64,000 bases of DNA, taken from positions 124,001 to 188,000 of the forward strand of contig CAJQUW010014303.1 of NCBI GenBank assembly GCA_907163375.1. Reading direction: 5' to 3'. This stretch comes from Prostheceraeus crozeri (Eukaryota; Platyhelminthes; Polycladida; Euryleptidae). Made by a program: the position numbers and the translations under genes. Below the pieces are notes generated by a model. It saw only the letters and a program-made list of their open reading frames with translations. It was not told where the DNA came from and searched no databases. The stretch's first letter is position 1; every line of letters begins with the position of its first letter. Positions 24,001-39,000 of the stretch are shown here, piece after piece.

Positions 24001-27000
24001 TAGGAATACATGTATTCCATCATGCGTTGGTCTACACGGGATAGAGTAGAGAGGTCTATGAAACAATTTTGCTTCAACAGTGTGATCAGACCCTAGCGGA
24101 AATGAATGAAGAAAGCAAAATTGCTGTGTTAACAGAAGAGTAAATTTACAAAAGAAGCTTTATTCAAATATGTATCTTAAAAAGCGCATACATTTAACTT
24201 GAAATTGAAAAGGCAACTAGTTGTCGGATGATGGAGCTTGATTACACTATTTTATGACGAAACTATCTATTTATTCAACGAAAAGATTAAAGTGACGTTT
24301 GTGGCCGCAGACTTCAAAGGGCACCTTTAACATACGAACGTCAGAAATCAGCCGACATAGGAGGATAAGAGTAGATATGGCAGCTATTGAAGGTGGGCAT
24401 TGCTCAGGAGGTCTGCTGTCTGGACTCTTTAGAACGAGGCAATCGAACACAGACAAGTCTTTGATCGAACAAGCTGCCTTGAGTCTTGTCGGCAAATTGT
24501 TCCAATAGGAAGGGGCGGTCTCTTACGGTCTTCAGGCGGATTCGTACGTGATAGGTTGGTGGGCACTCTCCCATAGCGACATTTAAATGCCATGACGGCC
24601 AAGCGAAAGGTATTGAGATCACGGATCCGCAGCCACTGAAGAGAACGGAGCAGTGACGTCACATGATCACGGGTGCGTTGAGGACGGATTGTCCGGCTAA
24701 GGGCCTAAGTTTAGAGAGGATATTGTCAGGTAGGACGTATAGCAGACTGGAACAGTAATCAAGCTGAGAGTGGAAATCAGAATAGTTTTTAGAATCGACT
24801 GGGACTGAATGGATGGATTGATTGGAGCCGCCGGAGGGCACGGAATTATTAGGAAGTCGCTCCTGAATTGTGGGGTTGCATCTATAGATAGGGATGAAAA
24901 ATTACACCAAGATTGCGGACATTGTTAGTCGGGGTGGTGAAGTCCAAATTATTGAGAACTTCGGTACGAGATGACGGCCTTTCTCTGAAGTGAGCCAGAT
25001 CGCTTGTGTCTTGCAGAGATTATGCAACAGGAGATTGCTAGCCAGCTAGTTATGAGCAGAAGAGAAACAGTTGTTATACAACATGCGGTACTTACTTGTA
25101 TATGGAACTGAAATGAAAAGGAATCTTTCTCTTTTCAGAGTCTTACAGAGAAGCTATCTGTTCAGCAACAAAAATTGACGGCGTTTTCAGAAGTGAGTGT
25201 TTTCATAAAATAATGTTATCACTGTCAGCGCAGCCCTATTCATGCTGGGCCGAATTTAGCTCCCTATCGCACTTTTGCTGAGGACGCTTTGAAATCATGG
25301 AGATATTTGTGACTTTCATATTTAGCGCAATTTTAATTCATCGTTGGATTTGGCCCTTTCAAATTTGAGATCTAGCATGACACTTTTTCTAAAGTTAACA
25401 ATTTATTGTAACCTTTCGAACTTTCTGTATGAAAACTGTCAAACAAGCTCAACAATTTTTAAGAGTGTGCATTATCTAATATATATCTGCTGCTGCTGAA
25501 TTGTATTTCGTCACGATCGTGCATTGCACAAGTCATCGAAAGTTTTGAATTCCTAATGTTGTCATAAACATCCTGCGTGTTGAAATTGTTCCAGTAATGA
25601 TACATGTAGATCTTCAATTACCGTAGGGTCGCTATCGATCCCAAAGCTTAATTTCTTGTTGTAGACGAGACGGTAGCGGCCAATAAAAAAGCTTGGCGCA
25701 TTCTCTATCACAAAGCATTGAATTCTTAAAAACGGTGAAATTATATAATCAAAAATGCAGCATTGCTTCCCTTGGTGTCACCAGTGACCCCAAAGTTAAA
25801 TAAAGCTTTTCTCTTCTTATAATGATGTATATCATACAGATTATTGTGTTCACTCTAAGCTACTGGTTAACTGTACTGGTTAAGTGAAAGCAATATCGGC
25901 TGATGTAAAGTGGTTGATCTGCAACAGGGCCTACTTGTTGACCAGCCGCTAACAGAGACTTCAAGGCTTAGATTATCCGTGGTTTATTGTGATTGACGAA
26001 CAACCACTATGGAGCGAGGTATCCATAATGTGATACTTAGATATTGGCCTTCATTTCAACAGACAATTGAGAGCCATCAAGTCATGATAAGAATTTACAC
26101 TTCATGCCGATGAACTCCTTCTTTCACTGCTTTCAATAAAATTGATGACGCCAACCGCGAAAACCCTATTATTCAGAGAAACAATATTTTATCCAGAAAT
26201 GAAAGCTTGCTGTACATTGCGCGTCTCAAACTGATTCGCCCGGAACTCGCTCATAATCAATTTCAAAATGATGTCGAGCTGTAGAAACCAACAGACTGGA
26301 GGAACAATAAGAAGATCAGCAATGAAAAAGTTCGGCACTTCTATTCTCCCTCCCCCCACATTTCTGCTGTTGACACCCGGGAGTGTTGCATCGTCAACAA
26401 TCTTCTCTTACTCCTAAGGGCAGTTACACTACCGTCACAAAAGCGGAGCGTGTAAAATTCCTGTGGCTTGTAGAACATCAACAGCACTTGCTTTGCTGTT
26501 CACTGTAGCTGCAGTGTAGACAACAATCCCACGAAGTTCATGATCACAGCACAGCTGTACCTTGTATTCTAACTGGGTATTCAAGGGAACAATCCTTCCT
26601 CCCAGGGGTCAAGTAAGACTTCTCAGTGGTGTTGTGCTATCACTCAGTGACAGATAAAGTCTATCGTATTTTCTCGAATACAACCCGCGGGTTATACGAT
26701 TTTTTTAGTGATTCAGGTGCGGGTTCTATTTGAGGGCGGGTTATATGAAAAAATGTACTAACTCGCATTACGTTGAATCACAATTTCGCTTTGTTAGTGT
26801 GTGGGAGTGATAAAAAAGATTTCTCTTTTGCGACTCATTTAAGTGCCATATTTCTGATCAAGCGAAGTCGGCATTTGCCCGCCGAAACACCGTCATGGGA
26901 GTCATTCCTGGAGGATGTACTAAGATACTTCACCCTGTTGATGTCTTGATGAATAAAATCGTGAAAGAAAGATATCGCGAACGCTATGATAAATGGTTTT

Positions 27001-30000
27001 CTGAAGGAGTTTACGAATATACGAAAGGTGACCAAATCAAAGCACCAGCACTTAAGTTGCAAATCACACGGGTCCTTGAAGCATGGAAAAGAGTATCTTC
27101 TGAAATTATTCGCAAGAGTTTTCAGACATGTGGCATCACAAGCGATGATCTCAGTCAGACTCACTGTTTGAAACCAGGCCAACCAGCCGAAGATGCAATG
27201 GAAGTCCTTCTCTGTCGAGGCGAAGAAGATGAGAAACAGGAATCGGAAATCGAAGGAGAAGAGGACCATGACAGCGAAGATAAACTGCAAGAACAGCAGT
27301 TGAATGAGGACGAACTATCCGCTGTCATTGGTTGATTTGACAGTCTATTGTTAGTGATAATTGTTTTGCTTATCGTATACTTAATATTATCAATTTCTTT
27401 GATAGACGCCCTTTTTCCATCTGATCATTTCACAATGCAATTTTTCAAGAAGAATAAATGTGCCTATTCCTTAAAGAAGCAATCTTATTTTAAGACCATG
27501 ATGACCCAATAGACAAGTTACATACCATATCGCATAATCTATGAAACCAAGTCAACGCGAGCAGTATAAAGTCGCTATACTTACATGTAGTCACATTGTT
27601 ATCATAGTGCTTGCAAAACAATACAGTAAAAACCTCCTTAATTGATGATTTTAGGTGCGGGTTCTATTCGAGGGCGGGTTATATTCGAAGGCGGGTTGTA
27701 TTTGAGAAAATACGGTATTCTAAATCAATGTGATTAAGTTTGATGAAATTTGATGAATTTGGAAAACTTGAAAAATGTGGGGGAAAGAATAGAAGCACCA
27801 AAAGTTCTACTAGAAGTGGTTGGACCGACTTTCCCATCTAGGAATGCTCTACAGCAGTTATTTCAACTCCTTTTCCTTCTTCATTACGAATGAAACTCTG
27901 GACAATTATGTGTTTACAGGTGCATAAGGTGATTTTGCTTGCAGTTACTTCCCAAAAAGCTAACACACTTCCACTCACTTCGTGAATAAGAAAGCAGAAT
28001 GGCACAGGCGTGTTACGGCGATCTGCAAAGAAGATGTAAAGAATTAGTATGTGTACCTATGCAAGTGATGACGCATTTCAAAAGCCCATTTTCGATAGTT
28101 ATTGGTCCAAATGTCGTTGTTTAGCCTATTTCCATCAGCATTGCCCTCACGAAAATTCCTCATGATTTTTATGAGATTTTTACTCATATATATCTCGTGA
28201 AATTTAATGCGGATTTGGAACGTTTTCGCATGAAATATATCATCAAATTTCTTGAGGTTTCTCATGAAAATCTCATTAATAAATTAACAATTGCTTCTTC
28301 ATACTTCTGAATTTATTTTTCTCGTATATAATTATTGAAGCTATCTTGGCCTTGCCATATTGCCCCAAAGCATCGCCACGCCATGTCTACAATGCTATTT
28401 CAGAAATCGCATACATAGACCACTATTTATCATGATCTTAAGTTTAACTATGATTGTATGTATGTCTATTTTCAACTTCTTGCATAGTAATGATAGCTGT
28501 AAAGTCAAATTATATATGCATCATTTCGAAAATGCTGTTGCACATCGCCATGATACATCCTATATATTTTTATTTTTATCTTTTATAGACTAACCTTGAA
28601 GATCTTAATCGATTGAATAAGCTTTCTTATGGCTATTTCCTTTCGCTGCTAGCATGCATAACTTACTACTTATAAGCTAATTTTCACGAAGACCACATAA
28701 GTTCTCATGATTTTCTCATGTACGCGATCAAAGCATCATGAGAACATCATGAGTTAAATATTTTCTTGTGAGAACATCATGAGGCTCATAATAATCTCAT
28801 GAGTTCTCATGAAAAATTTTCGTGAGGGTGAGTACCTGTATAGGCGTCTAACCTGTGTTGGTCAAGACTGTGTGCTTAACATACTTCTTAGCGGCAACAG
28901 CGATAATAAAAGTTATTTTCGCATTACTCAGAAGGAGTTAGACATTATTGTCGGGGGATGCTTATGTCTGTGCAATACTTTTAATCACTGAAGGCTTCGG
29001 GACTTCGATTCTCGATGCCCACCGGATCCCGGTGTGGGCAGGGTTAAGTTACAATGTCAAAGTTCTTATCACTGCTATTCAATCATTCATTTTAGATACT
29101 GATGGCTTCGTATACTTCGTCGTTGATGGTTCTATTTATCGACAAGATCCAGCCACAAAGAGCATCGATGCTGAATTCAAGATGGATGTTTCATCCTTCG
29201 GAGAAGGATTGCATAAACCAACTGCTGTGACTTACAGTCCGGCAACAGCTCGTCTCTTCTTCTTCCAAGGTGATGATGACTCATATTTGACTTTCAAAAT
29301 GTCGAAGATCCCCTTTTTGAATGGAATAATATTCATCCTGTTTTCGTTTTCAGGAAATACCCTGTTCGTGCTCTCTGACTTATACCTCCCCAGCGTCCTT
29401 AAGAAATATACTTTGCCACAAGCTGTCAGTTATCCAGACGGTGCATTTATCAAAGGTCAAGGCATTGGTGAGGAACTAAGAGTAATCAAAGTGAGTCATC
29501 AACCATCAGCAAAACTATAGTAAATTAATCTATTGTATGCCTATCATGAGCTCATAGTTAAATATAACCAACCTTTCTTGGGATTCTGTATATATATCTT
29601 GCCATTGAAATATCTTTGTAGCACATAATGCTTGCATTGTGTTTATAGGTAGTTATATGTACCTTGAAAACAAAAGGTCAAGCTAAAATAATCTATTGAA
29701 GTCAATTAGAAAATTACAAAGCTTAATTTTTTTGTATACACGAACCAAAATTGCAGTAGGCTATTTCAGCTTCTATATATGGTTTTATATAAAAACAGGA
29801 GTGCGACAGATGCGAATGTGTAGAGAGGGGGCCATTACACCATTTTATGTGCGTTTGTCCAACCAGGCTCAGTGGTGGAATGTACACTTGGAGGTACAAC
29901 GAAGAGCTGGAAGTGCTGCACAGTGCTGTACACGACAATAGGGAGAGCGGTGCAGAAGAACAAAAGACAAGTGAAGACCCAATAAATTGAATTTGCTAAG

Positions 30001-33000
30001 GAGGGCGAAAAACAGTACTGAGTTCAAGTCGGCTGAGTGTTGCAAAAGACTGGATCGTGTCTTGCGAGGTGGCCGGTGGCTTCAAATTTCCGGTGGAGGT
30101 TGGAGTATAGTAGTGACAAAAATACGTTCAGCTCTGATCGTGTGGTCAACATGCATGTTTGTGGAGCTGACAGTGCCATGAGAGGATCGAATGGAAGAGG
30201 CGCACAGGGATATGAAGAGTTGATGGAAGAGGAAACGAAAGACGGTCAACTTGTGACCGGTGGAGGTTGGTTGCCGCGGCTTTGTCGAACACTCGATGAT
30301 GCGGTTTTTTGAAGAGGTTAGGATTAAGGAGAGAGGTCACGAAAGCAGAGAAAGAGTTGAACAACGATGAGAGCGTCTGCATGGATATGGAGCCGCGCAT
30401 AGCTTTCACTCATGTGCAGCTAAGGATCAATCATCCTTAGTGGACCCCGGCACCCAGGCCAGTGGGTTCCGAAGAAGGGGTCGGAACTCGCGACGACGTT
30501 GTTGAGATGCATTCTATTGAATGCTCTAGTGTTATTTGCTGTTTTTTTTTGTTGTTTTTATAATGCTGAATTTTTGGTTTGTAATAGTTCATTGTTCGAA
30601 TAGCAATGAGCATCCATCGTCACAAACTGCTTATATCATACATCAGAACGCATAATTAATGGCCAAACACGGTTCGTGGATTGGAAGTAGGACGCTACTG
30701 AAGGATTTGAAAGTTTATAAGATCTTCATAAAAATAGTAAATTCGTAGAGTGAGAAACGGATTATTCTATATATTTTGCCACTGTGTGCCACAAAATAAC
30801 CTAAAGTTTCATCATGATCACAGACTTCCAGGTATGGGACGGCGAAGTCTCTATCTCACTCTCGTAGTTTGCCATGTGTTCGCTTTTCTTGCCAATGCTT
30901 GTTGCGTCTTTCGAGGTCAGGTAATTACGAGCCACGATTTAGTCATGCTCTGAATTCCCTGTCACTTCCTGGCTCAGCCTTGAAAAAGACCGGATGAAAC
31001 TAAATTCAGCTGCAAATTTTATTTAGTAGCAATGGAGTTACATATTTTCATGCATTGTGCTCAAGCACGCTATTTCATGACAAGACATTCTATTAACAGG
31101 TATTGGGCATGTTCTGGTTGATAAGACATTGTCTATTCACTTTTTCAACTTAGGTATTGCATGCAGATATGTAAATTCATCAATTTGCAGTTTTGCATTA
31201 CAACAGCTTGAAGAAAGCAAATAGATTTTTGTATCACTCTGAATGTCATTTCCTTACAAATCATCTGAATTTTCATCCTCTCAGCTTAAATTCTAACATT
31301 TTGATCAATATGCGATTTCAATCTTCTGAAAGACTTTATTCATTTGACTGATAGGAGAATATGTAAAGTTAGTTTGAAATTTTGCTATTGCATGTTAGAT
31401 TTTCAAAGGAAATTCTAACATAAACGCTTTCAAGAATTATGAGAAGAGGCTACGACCTTTTTTCATATGATCATTCCTAACACGCAACTCCACTGCGAAT
31501 ATGTTTTATCATTTCTGCAAGCTGAGAGAAGTGAATAAGTAATTGAATAATCTCCACATCTCCACCATGGGAAGCCACAATGATTGCTTTATGGATAATT
31601 AGAAAATTTTCGAGTTCGTCTTCTATTTAAATAAATACTCGATGCCTCATATTTCAGTCGTCCATGTTCACATGTATTTTACTTTTATTTGTAGATTAAG
31701 TAAGAATGTAATACAAAAAATGCAAGTTGTACAAACATATTTTAACGAATAAGGTTTCTTCATCACGCTACATAAGTTGATCTTCAATATTTTCATTTTT
31801 TCTGTGTATTATGCTCATTACGTTTCAATCTTATAAGGACGTCATGAGTGCATCGAAGGTCTTAGATTCGAGTCCCTATGAATGATACCACCACCTCTTG
31901 AATGCATGATTCTATTTAGGAGAGAAAAGGCCTCAAGAAGCAAATTTGTCATCCTTAATGTCGTCCCCTCCTTGTTGAACAGCGTTAAAGTAGGCTTGAA
32001 GGGCTTTGCATTGTGATGATTATGGCTTGAAGTTTATGGAGTTCTTGCTCTCTTAAGCGTGTTTCCATTAGCATCTTTTCGAAGATCGGTCTCACTGTCG
32101 TCCTTTAGTTCTTTCACTGATTGGTCAACTCGCTACATTGCACGAGATGTCATCAATCACTCTCCACGTCGCTTGACAACTGGAGAAAATGCTTTCGTCA
32201 ATCGCTCCAATGAGGCACACTTATACCTCCCCCAAGAAGTGTAGCTGTACTCGTACCTATTATTGCAGCGGTTGAGTCGTCAATGATAGCTGAATCGCGT
32301 ATAGACTAGAGGTGTGCGAATCCGAACCAGACTCCGACGAGACCTGAATTTGTGTTCGGGTTGTGTTCGATCGAATTTGTTTGATTTTTCGATTAATTTT
32401 TTCGGGTTGTGTTCGGGTATTTTAGGATCGGTAAAATTATCTGGTCGGGTTGAGTCGGGTTCAAAATTTTGTTTCGGGCTCGGATTTGAGTAGAAGGTGG
32501 TCGGGTAGGGCTCAGATTTCAATACATAGCTGTTCCACATTATTGGCTCAGACAACAGCCATCTGTTGTTATTGCTCAGTCTGTTTGCACGAACAACATA
32601 TTGCGCAATATAACATTAACATGGATTTTTTGGGCAAAAATATGAGACATTTGAGGGCGCGGACCGCCTCAAAATGCTCTACATGGTTGTCCGAAAAAGT
32701 CTATATCTATGATACTAATTGTAGGTAATTGAAATTGACTCGGCATCAATGCTATTATTACACATGTAGATATACACTGAAGCTTCTAAAATATCTTTCT
32801 TATGCATAGATGCAGATATCATCATTGCGAGATACATTACTTCCTACTTTCTTCCACATTGTACCATAGCCAAGTTGCGCAATATATGTGAATGGATTAC
32901 AATGACCGAGACAATCTCATACACGACCTAGATGTCTCAAAATTGTATCTTCAGATTGAGTCATACCAGATAGTCCTTATGTGCCCTTCTTTTAACCAGA

Positions 33001-36000
33001 AACAGGCAGGATAGGCAAATTAAAGCATTTATCACCTGAACGTTTCACTCCTAATCTTCACATTCATTTTGCCATGAAGTGAGACGTTATGGAAATAACA
33101 GAGCACGTGAGGCGGACGCACTTATCGCTTGACGATAGCGCGACCGAGCGACGAAGCAGTGTTGATGGAAACCATGATTTACTTTTACCTGTTTGTTCAC
33201 TTAATTTCGCCAAATTTGTATTGAACTAATTCTCTTTTTGTTAATGGTACAATCGAAATCATATTCAGATAGTAGAGGATGTATGTGCATGCATTTCTAT
33301 ATGGATGATAATAAACATTTTATCTTTTAGTGTTAGTTTTTTCAGATTTTTAAAGATTGCAGAGCGCCAGTTCGCCAGGGCATAGAATGACATGATGTCC
33401 TCAAACTTGAAGAATTTTAGACATTTTAATCTACAGCAGTTTGGGCAATTCCGAGCCGTGCTGACGAGCAACGTCTACGGCTGTCAGGGAAATTCTTGTG
33501 CCTACAAGTAGACTGTTCAAGTCTGAGGATATCTTACTATTTTAGATTTACACAAACCATGAAAGGTTTTTATTGGGACCTGAATTATTTAGCTTCGAGA
33601 TTGCGGAGGCATAAGCCTACAGGTGCTACAATCACGACTTGTTATAAATAGCACTGAAAGAAGGATCAGTCAATAAATACCATTCAAGTAAAACAAAAAT
33701 AGATACGCATGAAATTATATTGATACAACAAGCATGAATGCAATATCAAAATTGACAATCAAATAAGAAGACTTGTCAGGGAGTCTTCTGTGTGCCTGGA
33801 AGTGAAATCATGTGGAGATGTTTTGCACCTAAAAATTTAACAGAAATACAGACCAATCAATACAACATCTTTAATGAAGCACCAAGATCAAATACCACAG
33901 AAGAAATTCGTAGACAACAGTAACACATCAGTAAAAGTTAAGATATAATGATTTAATATCATTGAATAGTAGCTATCAATTAATTAGTCCACCATTTACA
34001 TGTGACAAAGAAATACAGGGAATTCAGTTAAGCAATAAAATAACGTCTCTTCAAACTGAGAAATGATTGGGGGTAAGCCTACTTTGTTGTGAATTTCTGT
34101 TGGAACCATAGAAATTGACAACAATAAAACCTCTAGAATGGAAATTAAGCTTCATGCAATGCACAATAACGGCACATAAATCGCACGCATTTTCACTTAG
34201 ATGCACCTGCCAACGTCTGTATCATTGGGTTAGAATCAGTCACATGAGTAAATCGAAGCTTTTAATTGGTTCTTCATGCCCCAACTTAGTTCCCCCGGAT
34301 GTGCCGCGACCTTGAGTCAATTTCCATTCTAGCGAACTTCAGATAAACAGTTTATTTCTATGGTTGGAACATGCTTTTATAAAATAGTCACGTGGGCATC
34401 ATTAACAATGCCGCACATCACTCTAAGTTCTTCCTGCCTTGGCGCAGCGGCACTACGTGTTCTATATGAAGAATATACTGCAGAAAACGTTAGGCCAGAG
34501 GTGGGGATCTAGACTAAATAGTCGAATTATCCGATCATCCGAACATTCGGACTTAATTCAATTCGGATATTCGAATCGGAAGTTTTTCTGTCAACGATTC
34601 GGAATGCCGAAAATTTTAAAGCGATTGTCCGATTCGGTGTTAACCATCCAATTTGTATGAAATTGATGTAATCTGATTTTGGTTTGACGCACGTTTGATC
34701 CACATCTTACTTTCTGCTTCACAATGTTGGTCTTAGCGTGTTATTCACGTCTTGCATTGTCGCTTTTTTGTGTTTCAAGTATTGTGTGTTTCATGATCCC
34801 TTTTTACATGAGTTTATATACAGGACTTGAGACCCAAATGTGAGCACCTGTAAATCAAAATGCGACATAACAAATGCAAATGCATCATTGATATAGAAGT
34901 GTGAATTGAATGCAATGGAGAAAATGCTATTCCAAACCAGATACAAGCTTTGACTATTTTGAATCGAAATTGATTACGACACAGTGTAAGGCCCATTCCT
35001 AAGTGAATGGACAAAATCTTTACAAGAAACCGGTCTTCACTTACAACACTTTATTGTTTTTGCCTCTTGCATTAGTGGGGCGGAGTAACGAGTCAACAGA
35101 CTTTTTGCCTTGCTTTTCAACTTATACCTTTCCCAGACTAAAAAACACTGAGCCAAAACAGTGTCACGTCCAAGCGTTCTTATTTACATTGTCAGACTAA
35201 CACAAGCATACAGAAATGCACCAGAGAGATATTTGGGTTTCGCTATGGCAATGTCTCAGCTTCTATTACCACTCTGATAGGTAGCAATGAGGTGCTCTTT
35301 GGTGGCACTGGATATACGTAAATACGGCATAATTTCATCTGACACCTTAATATACATTCGCTTCTTGAATGCAGCAATCAATCTATCTATGGTAATTGAC
35401 TGTTTTTCTATGGCTATGATCTCGAGGTCTATTTGAATCACATGTTGAATGCCTCGTTAGGTTTGGAATAGCGCATTTGGTCTGAGATCATAGGTGTCAG
35501 ATATGGTTTGGAAGGGTCACATTGTGTTTGGCACACTTGGGATGGAATGAGGATATTTGCTTTTACAGTGTCGAATTTAGATTTACAACGTTCACACTTG
35601 GGTCGGAAATCCTCTAGCATCGAATTTTTTTCTACGAATTACAAGAGTTTTTAGCATGGATACATTGCTGTCATTTTTGAAATATGAGGTTTTAGTATGC
35701 ACAAGTGTTTCGTTATATGGGTAATTTTTTAGGCAAGCAGAGGAAGATGCAATTTTGTCACCGCAAATTACACAAAATGTAAGTGCGGAATGCAGTTTCT
35801 GTACTGTGCGAAGAAACAATCAAGGATCAAATGCTAAAATTTCTGTTTCATCATTCTATCCCCGTTCCTGATAGCGATGATCTAGTTTTAATCAGCTTTA
35901 TTATTTTGAGAGGTTGCTTTGTTATATGTACGATATGAATGATCAGGCTTTCACCATGCATGTTACTACTCCGAATCCTTGTAGCACTGACTTTCTGCAT

Positions 36001-39000
36001 TTCCTGATTTGTTTTAGAAAATAGCTCAGTTATTTTAGAAAGGAATGCTTGAAAATATTTGTCGCTCAATTGTGAAATCAATAATTGGCGAGGGATGAGA
36101 AATGATTCCCTGAGACAGACGAGGTTAAAAGACAAAACAAAAAATGCTGCTGTTCATGCATACTTTCAAAATGTCAGCATTGTCGCCTCTCCGAATGATT
36201 TAATGAGTAATTGTGACTTGTTTCATTCAATGCATCAGTTCTGTCCAATTGGCTCTCAGAGCTGATGTTATTGATTTTCTTGTGAAAGTGGCATGAATTT
36301 CGTGTAATCTTTTTGCTGATTGAAGGTGCTTCTCTTATTATTTAACGTGATTCAAATAACCATTGATTAGTTATTAATTCAGCAAATACAAATGCAGGTA
36401 TGCAAAAATTATTTTGACATTTCATAATTTAATATTCTACACTCCTGTCGAGCTAACCCGAGAAATTTTTCATGGATATTGAATTTGCCTCACATGAGTT
36501 GGTTTGTTTATCGATAATGTGTAAAATAAGATACCAGATCTGTGACATTATATATGTTAAATGATTATTTTACTTGTTATCCTTTTGACATCAAAAGGTT
36601 TTCGTATGAAAAACGATGATGCCGTTAAAAATAAATGCATATGATGGGGTATTCATTCATGCTTATGGACTGATTTCCAACGAAATCAAAGAATCCAAAG
36701 AAAGTGAATCGCGCCTACTCCATTGCCAAATACGACAATGTATGGCTAGCACACTGCCATTTATTCGCAAAAGTAACCATAAGCTTGGGACATGTAGCCA
36801 TTTAACTGCCAGTGCAGCTTCAAGATCAGATAAACATTTCCTAGATGATGCATACGTGGGTGCTGCGGCAAATTTCAAGACATCAATGGCCTAGTGAACT
36901 ATTTTATGGCATTACATTTTCTAAAGTGTGTATATTCAAGTTAGAAACAAATAGATGTGCATATAAATATGCAATGAATGATAGTTAGACAGTCTGCGTT
37001 TATCAATCAACAGTTTTGACTTACGGAAAGTGCCTTGCAGATATCAATGAATTCACTTTTTACAATTGAGAAAAAAATTCACAATGCTTGTATGCGCCAT
37101 ACTGGCAAAATGAAAGAAAATATATGCATGTTTTTGAAGTGACGTCCGAAGAAATCAGAAGTGAATAGCGGCTACTTCACTGCCAAATATGACAGTGGAT
37201 GCAAAACTCACCCTATATTTCGCACTCAGTTGGAATGGCGCCGAACAAATTTCTTAGTTATCATGTTATGTATAAAATAAATTGTCACAAAACTCACGTC
37301 TTTTAATGCAGTTCTCATGAACGTTTTTCCTTTCCTTCGACCCAATGTCTAATGTCGAATTTATGATGCTGTCTGATCAATCATTGGCTCATCAATCTTT
37401 TGGCTTATTCTACGTATATATGGAAATCAATATAGCATAACAGTTGCAAATAATCCCTCTTTATCTCTCAATCGCTCGTACAGCTTTAATTTCAGCATCA
37501 ACGTTTGTCATCAAGTGTATTTTCAAGAAGAAATCAAAAGTTTGAAATCCGGACTATTTCACGGTACTATGCAAGCACTCATGCAAAGACAAGTAGAGAC
37601 AAGAATGACTGTGGAAACGTTACTTAACCCACAGACCTCTATGTTCGAAATATTCTATATTTACTTTCGAGTTTGATGTGTGTAGATATCTGGGGCGACC
37701 GCACAGAAACACAGTTAGGCTAACAAATCTCTAACAGTAAGATTCACCCATTGAAATTGCCTTGTCACTAACAACTCACCATCTAACACTGTTTCTGTGC
37801 GGTCGCCAATGGTTGACAGTAGTAGAAGTAGAGTCATCACATTTTCGACGGAGAAAGAGACATTCAAAATTCGAATGAAAGTTGTTCCGAAGACCTTTGC
37901 AGCTGATATAATGTAAAATAAAATTGACTTAGAAAACTGTCATATTGAAAGTAATGCAAATGAAAAGCATCCATAGGATCATTCCATCAGAAACTCCGAG
38001 CGATTTAATGAAGTCCTTTAGTGCTTCAAAGTTAAAGCTGCACTTTGCTATTTGCCTCATGTAACATTATTTCGTTTCTGTTGCAGAATGACAAAGTTAT
38101 AACTTTGGGATTTACAGGAAACACGTTAACAGTTGCGAATTCTGAAGCACTGCAGGATTTGTTTGAGGTACGTGATAGTTACGTGTATGTGACATTTTTT
38201 CTTAAAATTTTTGTTGAGGTTTTTTCGAAGTATTTTCTCCTCGAGTATTTTTTGAATGCGCAAAAAATTTAAAATATTTGTGAAAGGAACCACGGAGAAC
38301 AATATGCATTTGATACGCTAGAATTCGGTTGAAATGTTTTTCGGTCAACATCGAATGATTCAGAAGTTACTAAATTGAAATAAAGTTGACAAAAAACAAT
38401 TTCATAGACTAAATTACTGTTCAGACAGCTCTCAATACTTGCTATTCCTCTTTTTTCATCTGAATTTGGAAGCTTCGTTACGCCTCTTGATCGGAAATGT
38501 TACCTTGCTCTTTTTTCATTGCTTTATTTCCCGAGATCTTTCATTTTCCTATTTGTATAACAATAAATGCCAAAAAGTTTTATATTTTTATCTTATGAGG
38601 TAAATAGATCGAAGGTAGAAATATATCTCTTTAGAAAAAACGAAAACCCTCAGAAACTTAGAACCCTTCATACATTATGTTGCACGTTTAGGTTTCCTAG
38701 AAGAAAAGTGAACTCTATAACTGTAAAAATTGTACCTCGTAGTAATAGTATAACAAGATTGCGATTTCCGGTAAGAAACTACAATCAAGTAAACTGAATT
38801 GGGCATTACACTGATATAATCATAGATCCTAAAAAATATTGAATTGCATCACAATCAATTGACTGCTACTATCTAGAAGTTGCATTTTACTTATATCTGT
38901 GATTGAATAGTAACAGTTTATTGATTGGAGTCATTCAAGAAATGCAATTGAATGACTAATTGATCGATTTGTAAAAGGGAAGTTATCTAATTGATGGCTT

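Noticed and set aside
29270-29340. Read-through of exon 29096 into the 84-bp intron (open frame)
   Set aside because: The intron happens to be open, but splicing joins FFFQ to GNTLFVL and completes a blade; the intron text breaks the pattern.
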